Shown: positions 15,949 through 24,013 of the stretch, piece after piece
Layout: each line of letters starts with the position of its first letter
Numbering within the stretch: the stretch's first letter is position 1
NCBI RefSeq assembly: GCF_009760405.1
Contig: NZ_WRPP01000005.1
Coordinates: forward strand, 1-64,000
Direction: 5' to 3'
DNA length: 64,000 nt
DNA from: Nocardia terrae
GTDB lineage: Bacteria > Actinomycetota > Actinomycetes > Mycobacteriales > Mycobacteriaceae
Program-made: the position numbers and the translations under genes
Notes under the pieces: generated by a model
What the model was told of the DNA's origin: nothing
What the model saw: the letters and a program-made list of their open reading frames with translations, nothing else
The model's database searches: none

Positions 15949-17232
15949 ATGAACACCGATCTCCCCGTGATCACCGATGTCCGGCTCACCCCCATCCTCA
16001 TCTCGGACCCGCCGCTACTGAATCTGTCCGGCGTGCACCAGCCCTACACCCCGCGGCTGATCGTGGAACTGATCACCGATGCCGGGATCGTCGGACTCGG
16101 CGAAACCTATGGTGACAGGGCGTATCTGGCACGGGCGAGCGAATTGTCGCGGCAGCTCGTCGGAGTGCCCGTGGGCGCGATCAACACCATTCTCGGGCTC
16201 GGCCGGTCCGCGAGCGCGCTCATCGATGCCACCCCCGCCGCCAGCGGGCTGCGAGGCGCGCTGACCACCGACAAGGTGCGGCTGTCGGTGATCTCGGCTT
16301 TCGAGGTGGCGGCGCTCGACGCGCTCGGCAGACACCTGGGCGTGCCGGTGCACACCCTGCTCGGCGGCAAGGTCCGCGACCGGGTCGAATATTCGGCCTA
16401 CCTGTTCTACAAGTGGGCCGAACATCCGGTCGACGATGTGCCCGCCGATCCGTGGGGCGCGGCACTCGATCCCGACGGGATCGTGGAGCAGGCCCGGAAG
16501 TTCCTGGTACAGGGCGGATTCCGCTCGTTCAAACTCAAGGGCGGGGTCTTCGCGCCCCAGGAGGAGATCGCCGCGATCAACGCCCTCGCGGGAGCCTTCC
16601 CGGGCGCGCCGCTGCGGCTGGATCCCAATGGCGGCTGGTCGCTGAAGACCGCGCTGCGGGTGGCCGAGGAACTGACCGGCGTCGTCGAATACCTCGAGGA
16701 CCCCACCACGACCGTCGAGGACATGGCCGAGGTGCACCGCCACAGCGGAATCCCGTTGGCCACCAACATGATCGTCACCTCCCTGGACGAGGTGAAACCC
16801 GCCTTCGATCGGGACGCGGTGCAGATCGTGCTGTCCGACCACCACTTCTGGGGCGGACTGCACGCCACCCGCGACCTCGCCGCCGTGTGCCGGGCCTACG
16901 GCAAGGGCCTGTCCATGCACAGCAATACCCATCTGGGCATCAGCCTGGCCGCCATGACCCAGGTCGCGGCGACCATTCCCGAGCTGCGCTACGCCTGCGA
17001 CACCCACTACCCGTGGCAGTCCGAGGATGTCATCACCGAGCGCCTGACCTTCACCGCGGGCGCGGTCGACGTGCCCGACACGCCCGGCCTCGGCGTGGAG
17101 CTGAACCCCGATGCCCTCGCCCGGCTCCACGAACGCTGGAACAGCATGCCGGACATGCGCGAACGCGACGATGTCGCCGCCATGCGCCGCGCGCACCCCG
17201 GCCAGCGCACCGCGACCTCCCTCGAGTACTGA
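15949..17232 (+). CDS. gudD: Glucarate dehydratase (enolase superfamily)
   Basis: Dehydrates D-glucarate (and L-idarate) to 5-keto-4-deoxyglucarate (EC 4.2.1.40). Landmarks of GudD are present in a 427-residue protein: Lys195-x-Lys197 in FKLKGG, Asp225 and Asn227 in LDPNGGW, Glu250 in YLEDP, Asn273 in ATNM, Asp297 in SDHHFWGG, and His324 in MHSNTHLGIS. It lies downstream of the semialdehyde dehydrogenase and ends the plus-strand catabolic set. With the talarate/galactarate enzyme the locus has two parallel dehydratases feeding KdgD, one for each aldarate. Confidence 0.92.
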   Translation: MNTDLPVITDVRLTPILISDPPLLNLSGVHQPYTPRLIVELITDAGIVGLGETYGDRAYLARASELSRQLVGVPVGAINTILGLGRSASALIDATPAASGLRGALTTDKVRLSVISAFEVAALDALGRHLGVPVHTLLGGKVRDRVEYSAYLFYKWAEHPVDDVPADPWGAALDPDGIVEQARKFLVQGGFRSFKLKGGVFAPQEEIAAINALAGAFPGAPLRLDPNGGWSLKTALRVAEELTGVVEYLEDPTTTVEDMAEVHRHSGIPLATNMIVTSLDEVKPAFDRDAVQIVLSDHHFWGGLHATRDLAAVCRAYGKGLSMHSNTHLGISLAAMTQVAATIPELRYACDTHYPWQSEDVITERLTFTAGAVDVPDTPGLGVELNPDALARLHERWNSMPDMRERDDVAAMRRAHPGQRTATSLEY

Positions 17233-17327
17233 TCTCGAGGCTGCGAACCGTTCAGGGCCGCAACGGGATTCCTGAAGTTTGCGGGAACGGCGGACAACCG
17301 TCGGCGATCGTACCTAGTCTCGTATTC

Positions 17328-17771
17328 ATGAGGTACGCAGCGGAGGGAATGCTCGTCTGCACCGCGATCTCAGGGGCGCTGATCCTCGGCGCCTGGCTCA
17401 CGAGAGGCGAGGTGCGGCGCGCCCGCGTGCGCCACGGCAGGCACCGCCGACTGCCGCCCGCACTGGTTTTCGGGCATGTCGCGCTCGCTCTGATCACCGC
17501 CTCCGCGTGGACCACCTTCGTGGTCGTCGGTAACCACGACATTGCCACCTACGCCGTGGCGCTACTGGTCATGACGGCCATCCTCGGGGCCACCATGTTC
17601 GTCCGCTGGATACCCACCTATCGCACCTTCGCCAAATCCCCGGAAGGTCCGGGCGCGGCGCATCGCGCGACCCGGGAATCCAATCTGCCGCTGCGCATCG
17701 TGCTGATCCACGGTGGATTCGCGCTCGTCACCGCCACCCTGGCGTCGGTCGTCCTGCTCACCAACCGCTGA
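17328..17771 (+). CDS. Four-helix membrane protein, unknown function
   Basis: The 147-residue protein has four hydrophobic segments, near residues 5-25, 45-68, 75-93 and 123-145. The first loop is Arg-rich (VRRARVRHGRHRR). I do not recognise a family. The ATG at 17328 has no clear Shine-Dalgarno, and TACCTAGTCT lies just upstream, so a leaderless transcript is possible. It follows the aldarate genes on the same strand but is separated by 95 bases, and no functional link is evident. Confidence 0.75.
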   Translation: MRYAAEGMLVCTAISGALILGAWLTRGEVRRARVRHGRHRRLPPALVFGHVALALITASAWTTFVVVGNHDIATYAVALLVMTAILGATMFVRWIPTYRTFAKSPEGPGAAHRATRESNLPLRIVLIHGGFALVTATLASVVLLTNR

Positions 17772-17880
17772 GGGTGGGCACCCGATGCCCAGGCATCGGA
17801 TGGCTCTGGGTAGGCCGGCGCGCGCGACGCACGATGGATCACGTCGAACCGACACCATCGCCGACAAAGGACGAAACACC

Positions 17881-18183
17881 GTGTACCACATCGCCGTCAG
17901 CTTCGATGTCCCCGCCGACCGCCGCGACGAGTTCATCGCCGCCGCCCTCGAGGACGGCCGCAATTCCGCCGCCGACGAGCCCGGCACCCTGCGCTTCGAA
18001 CTCATCGCCGACGCCGACAACCCGAACCGCTTCTACCTCAACGAGGCCTACGCCGACGAGGCCGCCTTCGACGTCCACGCCAAGGGCCCCCACTTCGCCC
18101 GTTTCTTCGAGATCATCGAATCCTTCGCCGAGGGCCCCACCTGGCTCGTCAAAGGCACCCGCATCGAGGACCCGCGCGCCTGA
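17881..18183 (+). CDS. Antibiotic biosynthesis monooxygenase (ABM) domain protein
   Basis: Small alpha-beta barrel protein of 100 residues starting with YHIAVSFDVPADRRDEFIAAAL. Later segments EPGTLRFELIAD and FYLNEAYADEAAFDVHAKGPHF match ABM/YgiN-type quinol monooxygenases and heme-degrading relatives (dimeric, usually cofactor-independent). The GTG start follows AAAGGACG. A strong hairpin just downstream probably terminates it. The substrate is unknown. Confidence 0.85.
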   Translation: MYHIAVSFDVPADRRDEFIAAALEDGRNSAADEPGTLRFELIADADNPNRFYLNEAYADEAAFDVHAKGPHFARFFEIIESFAEGPTWLVKGTRIEDPRA

Positions 18184-18199
18184 CCACTCGCAGTATCGA

Positions 18200-18259
18200 G
18201 ATCAGGGAGCTCTCACCGTGGAAATTCGCCCGGATTTCCGCGCTGGGAGCTCCCTGATC
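18200..18259. terminator. Bidirectional terminator hairpin
   Basis: GATCAGGGAGCTC (18200-18212) and GAGCTCCCTGATC (18247-18259) form a perfect 13-bp stem. A smaller inner stem (GGAAAT with ATTTCC) fills the loop, and a T-rich stretch follows on the plus strand. It lies between the convergent ABM and PHP genes. Confidence 0.8.
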
Positions 18260-18290
18260 TTGTTTGTGTTGGGGTTCTGGAGATTTCGGG

Positions 18291-19295
18291 TCAGTGGGTG
18301 GTCCAGGTCAGGAGTTTGTCGACGGGCCAGGTGTTGATGATGCGGTCGGCGGGGATGTTCAGGTCGAGGGCGCGTTGGGCGCCGTAGCCGAGGAAGTCGA
18401 GTTGGCCGGGGGCGTGGGCGTCGGTGTCGATGGAGAAGTCGCAGCCGAGGTCGAAGGCCAGTTTCAGCAGGCGGGTCGGGGGGTCGCGGCGTTCGGGGCG
18501 GGAGTTGATCTCGACGGCGGTGCCGCTGTCGCGGCAGGCGGTGAAGACCTGTTCGGGGTCGAATTGGGATTCGGGGCGGGTGCCCCGGGCGCCTTCGACC
18601 AGGCGGCCGGTGCAGTGGCCGAGGATGTCGGCGCGGCCGTCGGAGACGGCGCGGACCATGCGGCGGGTCATGGCGGCGCGTTCCATTTTCAGCTTCGAGT
18701 GGACGCTGGCCACCACGATGTCGAGGCGGTCGAGCAGGGCGGGTTCCTGGTCGAGGGAGCCGTCGTCGAGGATGTCGACCTCGATGCCGGACAGGATGCG
18801 CATGGGGGCGAAGCGGTCGCGTAGTTCGTCGAGGACGTCGAGTTGCTGGCGGAGGCGGTCCGGGGAGAGACCGTTGGCGACCGTCAGGCGGGGCGAATGG
18901 TCGGTGAGGGCGCAGTATTCGTGGCCGAGGGCCTGGGCGGCGGCCATCATCTCGGTGATCGGGGCCGAACCGTCGGACCAGTTGGAGTGGACGTGCAGAT
19001 CGCCCTCGAGGGCCGCGCGCAGCTCGCCACCGCCCAGATCCTTGGCCGAGGTGCGCAACTTGACCAGGGCGTCGGGCTCGCGACCGGCCCAGGCCTGCGC
19101 GATCACCGTGGCCGTCTTCGGGCCGATCCCCGGCAGCGACTGCCAGTCGCCGGAGCGGCCCAGCTGCTGCCGCTGGGCGTCGTCGAGGCGTTCGACGATG
19201 TCGGCGGCATTGCGGTAGGCCATGACCCGTCGGGGATCCTCGCGGGCGCGGTCCTTGAAGAACGCGATCTGACGCAGGGCGACGACTGGGTCCAT
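18291..19295 (-). CDS. HhH-PHP domain protein (PolX C-terminal-like phosphoesterase)
   Basis: Residues 1-90 hold helix-hairpin-helix sequence (AYRNAADIVERL, LPGIGPKTATVIAQAW) of the DNA polymerase X type. Residues 95-334 are a PHP phosphoesterase domain: GDLHVHSNWSDG and ALTDHSPRL carry metal ligands, followed by GIEVDIL, VVASVHSK, LGHCTGR and DTDAHAP. The polymerase palm of full-length bacterial PolX is absent, so this is a free-standing HhH-PHP protein. It could act as a 3'-phosphatase/nuclease in repair or on another phosphoester. It is convergent with the ABM gene across a terminator. Confidence 0.85.
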   Translation of the reverse strand: MDPVVALRQIAFFKDRAREDPRRVMAYRNAADIVERLDDAQRQQLGRSGDWQSLPGIGPKTATVIAQAWAGREPDALVKLRTSAKDLGGGELRAALEGDLHVHSNWSDGSAPITEMMAAAQALGHEYCALTDHSPRLTVANGLSPDRLRQQLDVLDELRDRFAPMRILSGIEVDILDDGSLDQEPALLDRLDIVVASVHSKLKMERAAMTRRMVRAVSDGRADILGHCTGRLVEGARGTRPESQFDPEQVFTACRDSGTAVEINSRPERRDPPTRLLKLAFDLGCDFSIDTDAHAPGQLDFLGYGAQRALDLNIPADRIINTWPVDKLLTWTTH

Positions 19296-19341
19296 GTCAC
19301 CAGTGTGCGCGCCCGGGTATCACGCGGTGGGCACTCGGGCC

Positions 19342-19488
19342 CTAGCCGTTGACCGCTCTGCCGACCATCAGCAGTGCGATGACCACCCCGGCGACGACCA
19401 GAATGCCGTAGTGGCCCGCCGAGGTGGCGTAGTCATAGGTCGATCCGGCGATGGCGATCGCGATCACCAGGAAAAGTAGTCGCTTCAC
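19342..19488 (-). CDS. Small two-helix membrane protein, 48 residues
   Basis: A short frame starting GTG at 19488 encodes MKRLLFLVIAIAIAGS, then a short polar turn with Tyr and His, then a second hydrophobic segment ILVVAGVVIALLMVG. GGGAGG lies at proper distance upstream of the GTG. No family is recognised. Such small membrane proteins are commonly missed by gene callers. It is upstream of, and on the same strand as, the PHP gene, 47 bases before its start. Confidence 0.6.
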   Translation of the reverse strand: MKRLLFLVIAIAIAGSTYDYATSAGHYGILVVAGVVIALLMVGRAVNG

Positions 19489-19679
19489 GGCTGCCTCCCA
19501 CACAATCGTCTCCACGGTAGAAGCGCGGATTCACGTGCACCACAGTCGATCAGGCCACTGGCGGCGCGGAGGCGTCGAACAGGCAGCGGTAGTGAGCCGG
19601 TTACCTTTTCCTCCGCCCCATCGTCATATCAGTGACGGCCCGGAACACGAGGTCGCCACACTGACGATCGGAGGACGAA

Positions 19680-20075
19680 ATGCTCACGAACGTGCTGTAC
19701 GTGACCGTGTATGTGACCGACCAGGATCGGGCGCTGAAGTTCTACACCGAAGGGCTGGGCTTGGAGAAGCACATCGACTACCCCGGACCGGATGGACGGT
19801 TCCTCACTTTGCGCGTGCCCAAGAGCCCCGTCGAGATCATCCTCTGGGAGCACCCGGCCGCCGCGGGACAACCGGTCGGTGCGCACGAGGTGCCCGCGCC
19901 CGGCCCGCTCATCCTCGAATCCGACAACCTGCGCAAGGATTTCGCGCTGTTGCGCGAACGCGGCGTCACCTTCCTCGTGGAGGAGCCGGAGGACTACGCC
20001 TTCGGTGTCCGCATCGAGGCGGTGGATCCCGATGGCAACCGGATCTCACTGCGCCAGCAGCGCAACGGGCGGTGA
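19680..20075 (+). CDS. VOC family protein (glyoxalase/bleomycin-resistance fold)
   Basis: The 131-residue protein has paired beta-alpha-beta-beta-beta modules, with LYVTVYVTDQDRALKFYTEGLGLE at the N-terminus and FGVRIEAVDPDGNRISLRQ at the C-terminus, both standard for the vicinal oxygen chelate fold. A metal-dependent lyase, dioxygenase or resistance role is possible; no substrate can be told. GGAGGACG precedes the ATG. It ends four bases before the ECF sigma gene and is almost certainly cotranscribed with it. Confidence 0.88.
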   Translation: MLTNVLYVTVYVTDQDRALKFYTEGLGLEKHIDYPGPDGRFLTLRVPKSPVEIILWEHPAAAGQPVGAHEVPAPGPLILESDNLRKDFALLRERGVTFLVEEPEDYAFGVRIEAVDPDGNRISLRQQRNGR

Positions 20076-20079
20076 CGCC

Positions 20080-21099
20080 ATGCAGACCAGGCCGGGGAAC
20101 CTGGTGACCGAGGCGTTCGAGCAGCAGCGGGATCACCTGCGCGCGGTCGCCTTCCGCATGCTCGGGTCCTATGCCGACGCCGAGGACGTGGTCCAGGAGG
20201 CGTGGATGCGCCTCGCCCGCAACGACGACGCCGCCATCGAGAACCTGTCGGGCTGGCTGACCACCGTGGTCGGTCGAATCAGCCTGGATCTGCTGCGCTC
20301 TCGCGGCAACCGCCCCGAACAGTCGTACGGGGACGGCATATCCGAGGTAGTCATCGTCGACGACAGTCCGGAGCCGGAAGAGTGTGTCGCGCTCGCCGAT
20401 TCGGTCGGTCTGGCCCTGCTCGTCGTGCTGGACTCGCTCGGGCCGAGTGAGCGGCTGGCCTTCGTGCTGCACGACATGTTCGCGGTGTCGTTCGCCGAAA
20501 TCGGCCAGATCCTGGGCAAATCCGCCGACGCCACCAAAATGCTCGCCAGCCGAGCCCGCCGGAAAGTGCGCGCGACCGAGCGCCCCGCCGATGCGTTGTG
20601 CGAGCACCGGACGGTCGCCCGGGAACAGGGCACAACCGGCGGGAGACAGCGGGCAGTCACCCGAGAACCGCAGACGAGCGCCCAGGTACATAGGGAAGTC
20701 GTCCATGAAACGCGGGCAACTGTTCGAGAACAGCGAGCGGTCGTCCGAGAGCAGCGGGCTGTCGCGCAGGCTTTCCGGGCGGCCGCGATCGGCGGTGACT
20801 TCGAGGCACTGCTGCGGGTGCTAGACCCGGACGTCCAGCTCACGGTGAACGCTCCCGGCGGCAGGTTCGTCACCCTCGGCGCGACCGAGGTGGCCGCTCG
20901 CGCGAAGATGTTCTCCGGCGAGATCGCCCGTCACCAGCCGGTGCTGGTCGGCGGTCTGCCCGGCTATATTTCCTGGCGCGAGGACGGCACTCCGCTATCG
21001 CTGATCTCGTTCACGGTGGCGCACAACCGAATCGCGGCGGTCACCATAGTGGTCGATCCGGCCGAGCTCGAACTGCTGGATCTGCCGAAGTGGGCGTGA
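20080..21099 (+). CDS. ECF sigma factor with C-terminal SnoaL-like domain (SigJ/ECF41 type) and a heptad-repeat linker
   Basis: Residues 10-75 form sigma region 2 (FEQQRDHLRAVAFRMLGSYADAEDVVQEAW). Residues 105-168 form region 4 (PSERLAFVLHDMFAVSFAEIGQILG). Residues 230-339 are the NTF2/SnoaL-like domain that tunes activity in ECF41 factors; no anti-sigma gene adjoins. Unusually, residues 181-229 are seven consecutive seven-residue units (REQGTTG, GRQRAVT, REPQTSA, QVHREVV, HETRATV, REQRAVV, REQRAVA) inserted between region 4 and the C-terminal domain. The partner gene in ECF41 systems is often a small enzyme; here it is a VOC protein. Confidence 0.88.
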   Translation: MQTRPGNLVTEAFEQQRDHLRAVAFRMLGSYADAEDVVQEAWMRLARNDDAAIENLSGWLTTVVGRISLDLLRSRGNRPEQSYGDGISEVVIVDDSPEPEECVALADSVGLALLVVLDSLGPSERLAFVLHDMFAVSFAEIGQILGKSADATKMLASRARRKVRATERPADALCEHRTVAREQGTTGGRQRAVTREPQTSAQVHREVVHETRATVREQRAVVREQRAVAQAFRAAAIGGDFEALLRVLDPDVQLTVNAPGGRFVTLGATEVAARAKMFSGEIARHQPVLVGGLPGYISWREDGTPLSLISFTVAHNRIAAVTIVVDPAELELLDLPKWA

Positions 21100-21150
21100 G
21101 CAACCACACCGGCCCGGCCGACCGTGCAGCATCGGTCCGACCGCGTCGGT

Positions 21151-21846
21151 CTAGCCCACCGCGCGGTACAGGTCGGCCTCGTCGAAGACCGTGAGCCACT
21201 GGGCCCCGACAGCCCGATAGCCGAAGCGGGCATTCAACGCATTGATCACCGCCGGCATGTGAGCCGCACCGTAGACGACCGCCACCACCTCGGGCCGCTC
21301 GCGGTGTTCCTCGTAGACCTCGGCGAGGGCAGAGATCAGCTCCTCGTCACGGTCGTGCAGAAACGTCTTGTTCATGAATCGGATCCGCACATCGGAGTTG
21401 TCATCGATCTCGAACCGGCTCCGTAACAGCCAGTTTCGGCCGCCCAGCGCCATGACCACGGTGTAGTACGGGGTCAGTGCGAGCAGATCGAGCAGCGACC
21501 AGAAGGAGAAACGATGCCGCCGACGGCGACCGGACACACTTTCCGGAAACACCGTGGGTATGCCCAGCGCCGCATGGTCGATGTCCTGGTGGACGAGACC
21601 CCGAACTCCACGCTGACGGGTGAGCCGCATCGCGAGCACAATGGCCTGCCCGTGCGAACTGGGCATGTCCCACCCCTCCGACACGATCAGATCGCAGTCC
21701 CGCAGCCGCTCGGCCACCTCCCGATAGAACTCCGCCCGTCCGATATGGGCCATCGGAAACAGCCGGAACCGCAACGGTTTCCCCCGCGCCCGCAAATCGA
21801 TGACCGACGATCGCAATCCGACAACGCTGTATTCGGTGATCTGCAC
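21151..21846 (-). CDS. TraB/TIKI-like predicted hydrolase, uncertain
   Basis: The 231-residue protein has FPMAHIGRAEFYREVAERLRDCDLIVSEGWD near its N-terminus and VYGAAHMPAVINAL near the C-terminus. These resemble the two His-containing motifs of the TraB/TIKI/ChaN-like fold (an early metal-binding His, an Glu-Gly, and a late G-A-A-H). One hydrophobic stretch is present (LLDLLALTPYYTVVMAL). The GTG at 21846 follows a GGGGGTGGG stretch; a longer reading from 21936 has less plausible N-terminal sequence. It stands alone, divergent from the quinone reductase gene. Family and activity need profile confirmation. Confidence 0.55.
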   Translation of the reverse strand: MQITEYSVVGLRSSVIDLRARGKPLRFRLFPMAHIGRAEFYREVAERLRDCDLIVSEGWDMPSSHGQAIVLAMRLTRQRGVRGLVHQDIDHAALGIPTVFPESVSGRRRRHRFSFWSLLDLLALTPYYTVVMALGGRNWLLRSRFEIDDNSDVRIRFMNKTFLHDRDEELISALAEVYEEHRERPEVVAVVYGAAHMPAVINALNARFGYRAVGAQWLTVFDEADLYRAVG

Positions 21847-21960
21847 CGCCCACCCCCATGGCCGGTCGTGGGCTCGAGACGGCCCACGCTCTGCGAAAAA
21901 CGCTATGCCACCGCGGTGCCGACCCAAAGCACCCAATTACGGGGGGTATCTCCCCACAGC

Positions 21961-21991
21961 TTGACCTCAACGTTGATTGAGGTTGCAAGGT
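21961..21991 (+). promoter_or_regulatory. SoxR/MerR-type operator and promoter
   Basis: CCTCAACGTTGATTGAGG (21965-21982) has perfect six-base arms CCTCAA/TTGAGG around a six-base centre, the layout of the SoxR box (CCTCAAGTTAACTTGAGG). TTGACC at 21961-21966 overlaps it as a -35 element. A -10 at the long (about 19-base) MerR-type spacing would fall at 21986-21991, where the match is poor. The site is about 50 bases upstream of the quinone reductase gene. Confidence 0.65.
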
Positions 21992-22031
21992 GAATGGGAG
22001 TTTGTCATGTCATCGAGGTGGAGGAGTTGTC

Positions 22032-23009
22032 GTGCACGCCATTCGGCTTCATGAGTTCGGGGCTGCGGAGAATCTGCGGTACGAAACCGTCGCGGATCCC
22101 GAAGTCGGCCCGGGGCAGGTGCGAATCGCGGTCGAGGCGGCCGGAGTGCATCTGCTCGATACCTCGCTGCGGAAAGGGATCGTGTCCGGACCCATGCCGC
22201 TACCGGAACTACCCACCATCCCGGGACGTGAGGTGGCCGGGACGGTCGACCGGGTCGGGGATGGGGTCGAGCGGAGCTGGCTCGGGCGGCGGGTGGTCGC
22301 GCACATCGGGCAGGCACCGGGCGGGTATGCCGAGCTCGCGGTGACCGAAGCCGAACGGCTGCACGAGATTCCGGTGGGGCTCGACGCCGGGGCGGCGGTG
22401 GCCATGATCGGGACCGGGCGCACGGCGCTGGGGATTCTCGGCTTCGCCGATCCGGGCCCGGACACGGTGGCGATCGTGCCATCGGCGGCGGGCGGGATCG
22501 GGACCTTGCTGGTGCAGTACCTGGTGGGAACGCGAGCCACCGTGATCGGTCTGGCGGGCGGCAAGGCCAAGGCCGACCAGGTTTTCGAGAACGGAGCCGA
22601 TCTGGCGCTCGACTACCTGGATCCGACCTGGCCGGAGACCGTTCGGGCCCGCTACGGGGAGCGTCCCGCCACCCTGCTGTTCGACGGAGTCGGCGGCGAG
22701 GTCGCGCGGACCGCGGTCGATCTGCTCGGAAAGGGCGGTCTACGACTGGTGTTCGGATGGTCCGGCGGGCAGATCGAATTCGACGAGGAGCAACTGGCCG
22801 AGCGAGGTGTGACCTCGGAAGTCGTGCTCGGCCCGCGGATGCTCGAACGCGCGGGCGGCTTGCGGGCCCTCGAGACCCGGGCGCTGGCGGAGGCGGCGGC
22901 GGGGCGTCTGCGGCCCGCGGTGCACGGCTTCCCGCTCGCGGAAGCCGCAGCGGCGCATCGAGCCTTGGAGCAGCGGCAGACCACGGGGAAGGTGGTCCTA
23001 CTCCCCTGA
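22032..23009 (+). CDS. Zinc-independent quinone oxidoreductase-like alcohol dehydrogenase (MDR superfamily)
   Basis: Medium-chain dehydrogenase/reductase of 325 residues, resembling NADPH:quinone reductase. The N-terminal GroES-like domain has LRYETVADPEVGPGQVRIAVEAAGVHLLD and IPGREVAGTVDRVG. The Rossmann domain has VPSAAGGIGTLLVQYL, the AAxGGVG-type motif of quinone reductases, in place of zinc ligands. The protein ends in TTGKVVL. The GTG start follows GGTGGAGGAG. A SoxR-type box upstream suggests induction by redox-cycling compounds. It overlaps the convergent SDR gene by 12 bases. Confidence 0.88.
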   Translation: MHAIRLHEFGAAENLRYETVADPEVGPGQVRIAVEAAGVHLLDTSLRKGIVSGPMPLPELPTIPGREVAGTVDRVGDGVERSWLGRRVVAHIGQAPGGYAELAVTEAERLHEIPVGLDAGAAVAMIGTGRTALGILGFADPGPDTVAIVPSAAGGIGTLLVQYLVGTRATVIGLAGGKAKADQVFENGADLALDYLDPTWPETVRARYGERPATLLFDGVGGEVARTAVDLLGKGGLRLVFGWSGGQIEFDEEQLAERGVTSEVVLGPRMLERAGGLRALETRALAEAAAGRLRPAVHGFPLAEAAAAHRALEQRQTTGKVVLLP

Positions 23010-23900
23010 CAAGCGACCCAGGCCGCGTTCCATGAAGCGTTGCGCGGCGCCTCGGCGCAGGTCGGTCCAGGCTTGGATGGGGCCCGTCCACCACGGGGCG
23101 ATCTCGAGGGGCCGTGCGACCACGGCATGGCAGATGAGGTTGGCGGCCTCGTCCGCGGTGAGTCCGGGAATGCCGGAGAAGTCGGTGGGCGCGCTCATAC
23201 GGGTGTGGACCAGGGGCATGTAGACCGAGGTGGTGGTGACGCCGTCGGCGGCGATCTCCGTCGCGACGGTGCGTAACCAGATGTCGAAGGCGCCCTTGGA
23301 CGCTCCGTAGGCCGACCAGCGCGGGGCCGGGGGCATCCGCAGACCCCAGGTGGAGATGTTGACGATATGCCCGCGCCCGCGCTCACGCATACTCGGCAGC
23401 AAGGTCAGCAACAGCCGGACGGGGCCGAGATAGTTGACGTCGATGGTCCGGGTGAAATCGTGGAAACGATCATAGGATTCGTCGATCGGCCGGCGAATGG
23501 ACCGTCCCGCGTTATTGATCACCACATCGACCCGGCCGTGCTCGGCTAGCATCGTGCGACCCAATTCCTCGACGGCGTTGAATTCGGTGATGTCCGAGGT
23601 GTAGACGTGCGCGGTCCCGCCCGCGGCGCGGATCTCGGCGGCCACGGCCTCGAGGTCGTCCTGTGAGCGCGCCACCAGCAGCACCGTCGCACCCGCCCTG
23701 GCCAGCTTCTTCGACGCCGCCTTGCCGATCCCGTGCGACGCACCGGTCACCAGCACGACCGCATCGGACACGGCCTCGCGCAAGGCTTTCCCGCGCGGGC
23801 GGGAGGTCGGATAGAAGATTCTGGTCGCCACGCGTTCCGCCAGCGGACGGCCGTTCGACCCGGCCGGATTCGCACTGTTCGGGGCGTCTTGCTCAGCCAC
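22998..23900 (-). CDS. Short-chain dehydrogenase/reductase with N-terminal extension
   Basis: Classical SDR: TGASHGIG cofactor loop, NNAG, catalytic Ser in VNISTWG and Tyr-Gly-Ala-Ser-Lys. About 45 residues precede the Rossmann fold (ERVATRIFYPTSRPRGKALREAV), an extension also seen in mycobacterial SDRs linked to lipid metabolism. The cofactor is probably NADP. A GTG at 23900 is preferred (300 residues); an ATG-like start at 23981 would add 27 residues of low-complexity sequence. Convergent with the quinone reductase. The substrate is unknown. Confidence 0.82.
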   Translation of the reverse strand: MAEQDAPNSANPAGSNGRPLAERVATRIFYPTSRPRGKALREAVSDAVVLVTGASHGIGKAASKKLARAGATVLLVARSQDDLEAVAAEIRAAGGTAHVYTSDITEFNAVEELGRTMLAEHGRVDVVINNAGRSIRRPIDESYDRFHDFTRTIDVNYLGPVRLLLTLLPSMRERGRGHIVNISTWGLRMPPAPRWSAYGASKGAFDIWLRTVATEIAADGVTTTSVYMPLVHTRMSAPTDFSGIPGLTADEAANLICHAVVARPLEIAPWWTGPIQAWTDLRRGAAQRFMERGLGRLSGE

Positions 23901-24013
23901 GGTTTCGAGGGTAGCCGCAGAGTCGGCGGGTGATCGGGAACTGAGTGGAAATACGCGGGCGCGAACAGCTTTCGCCCACAAGGATGAAGGACGGTACTCG
24001 GGGGAAGGGAATC

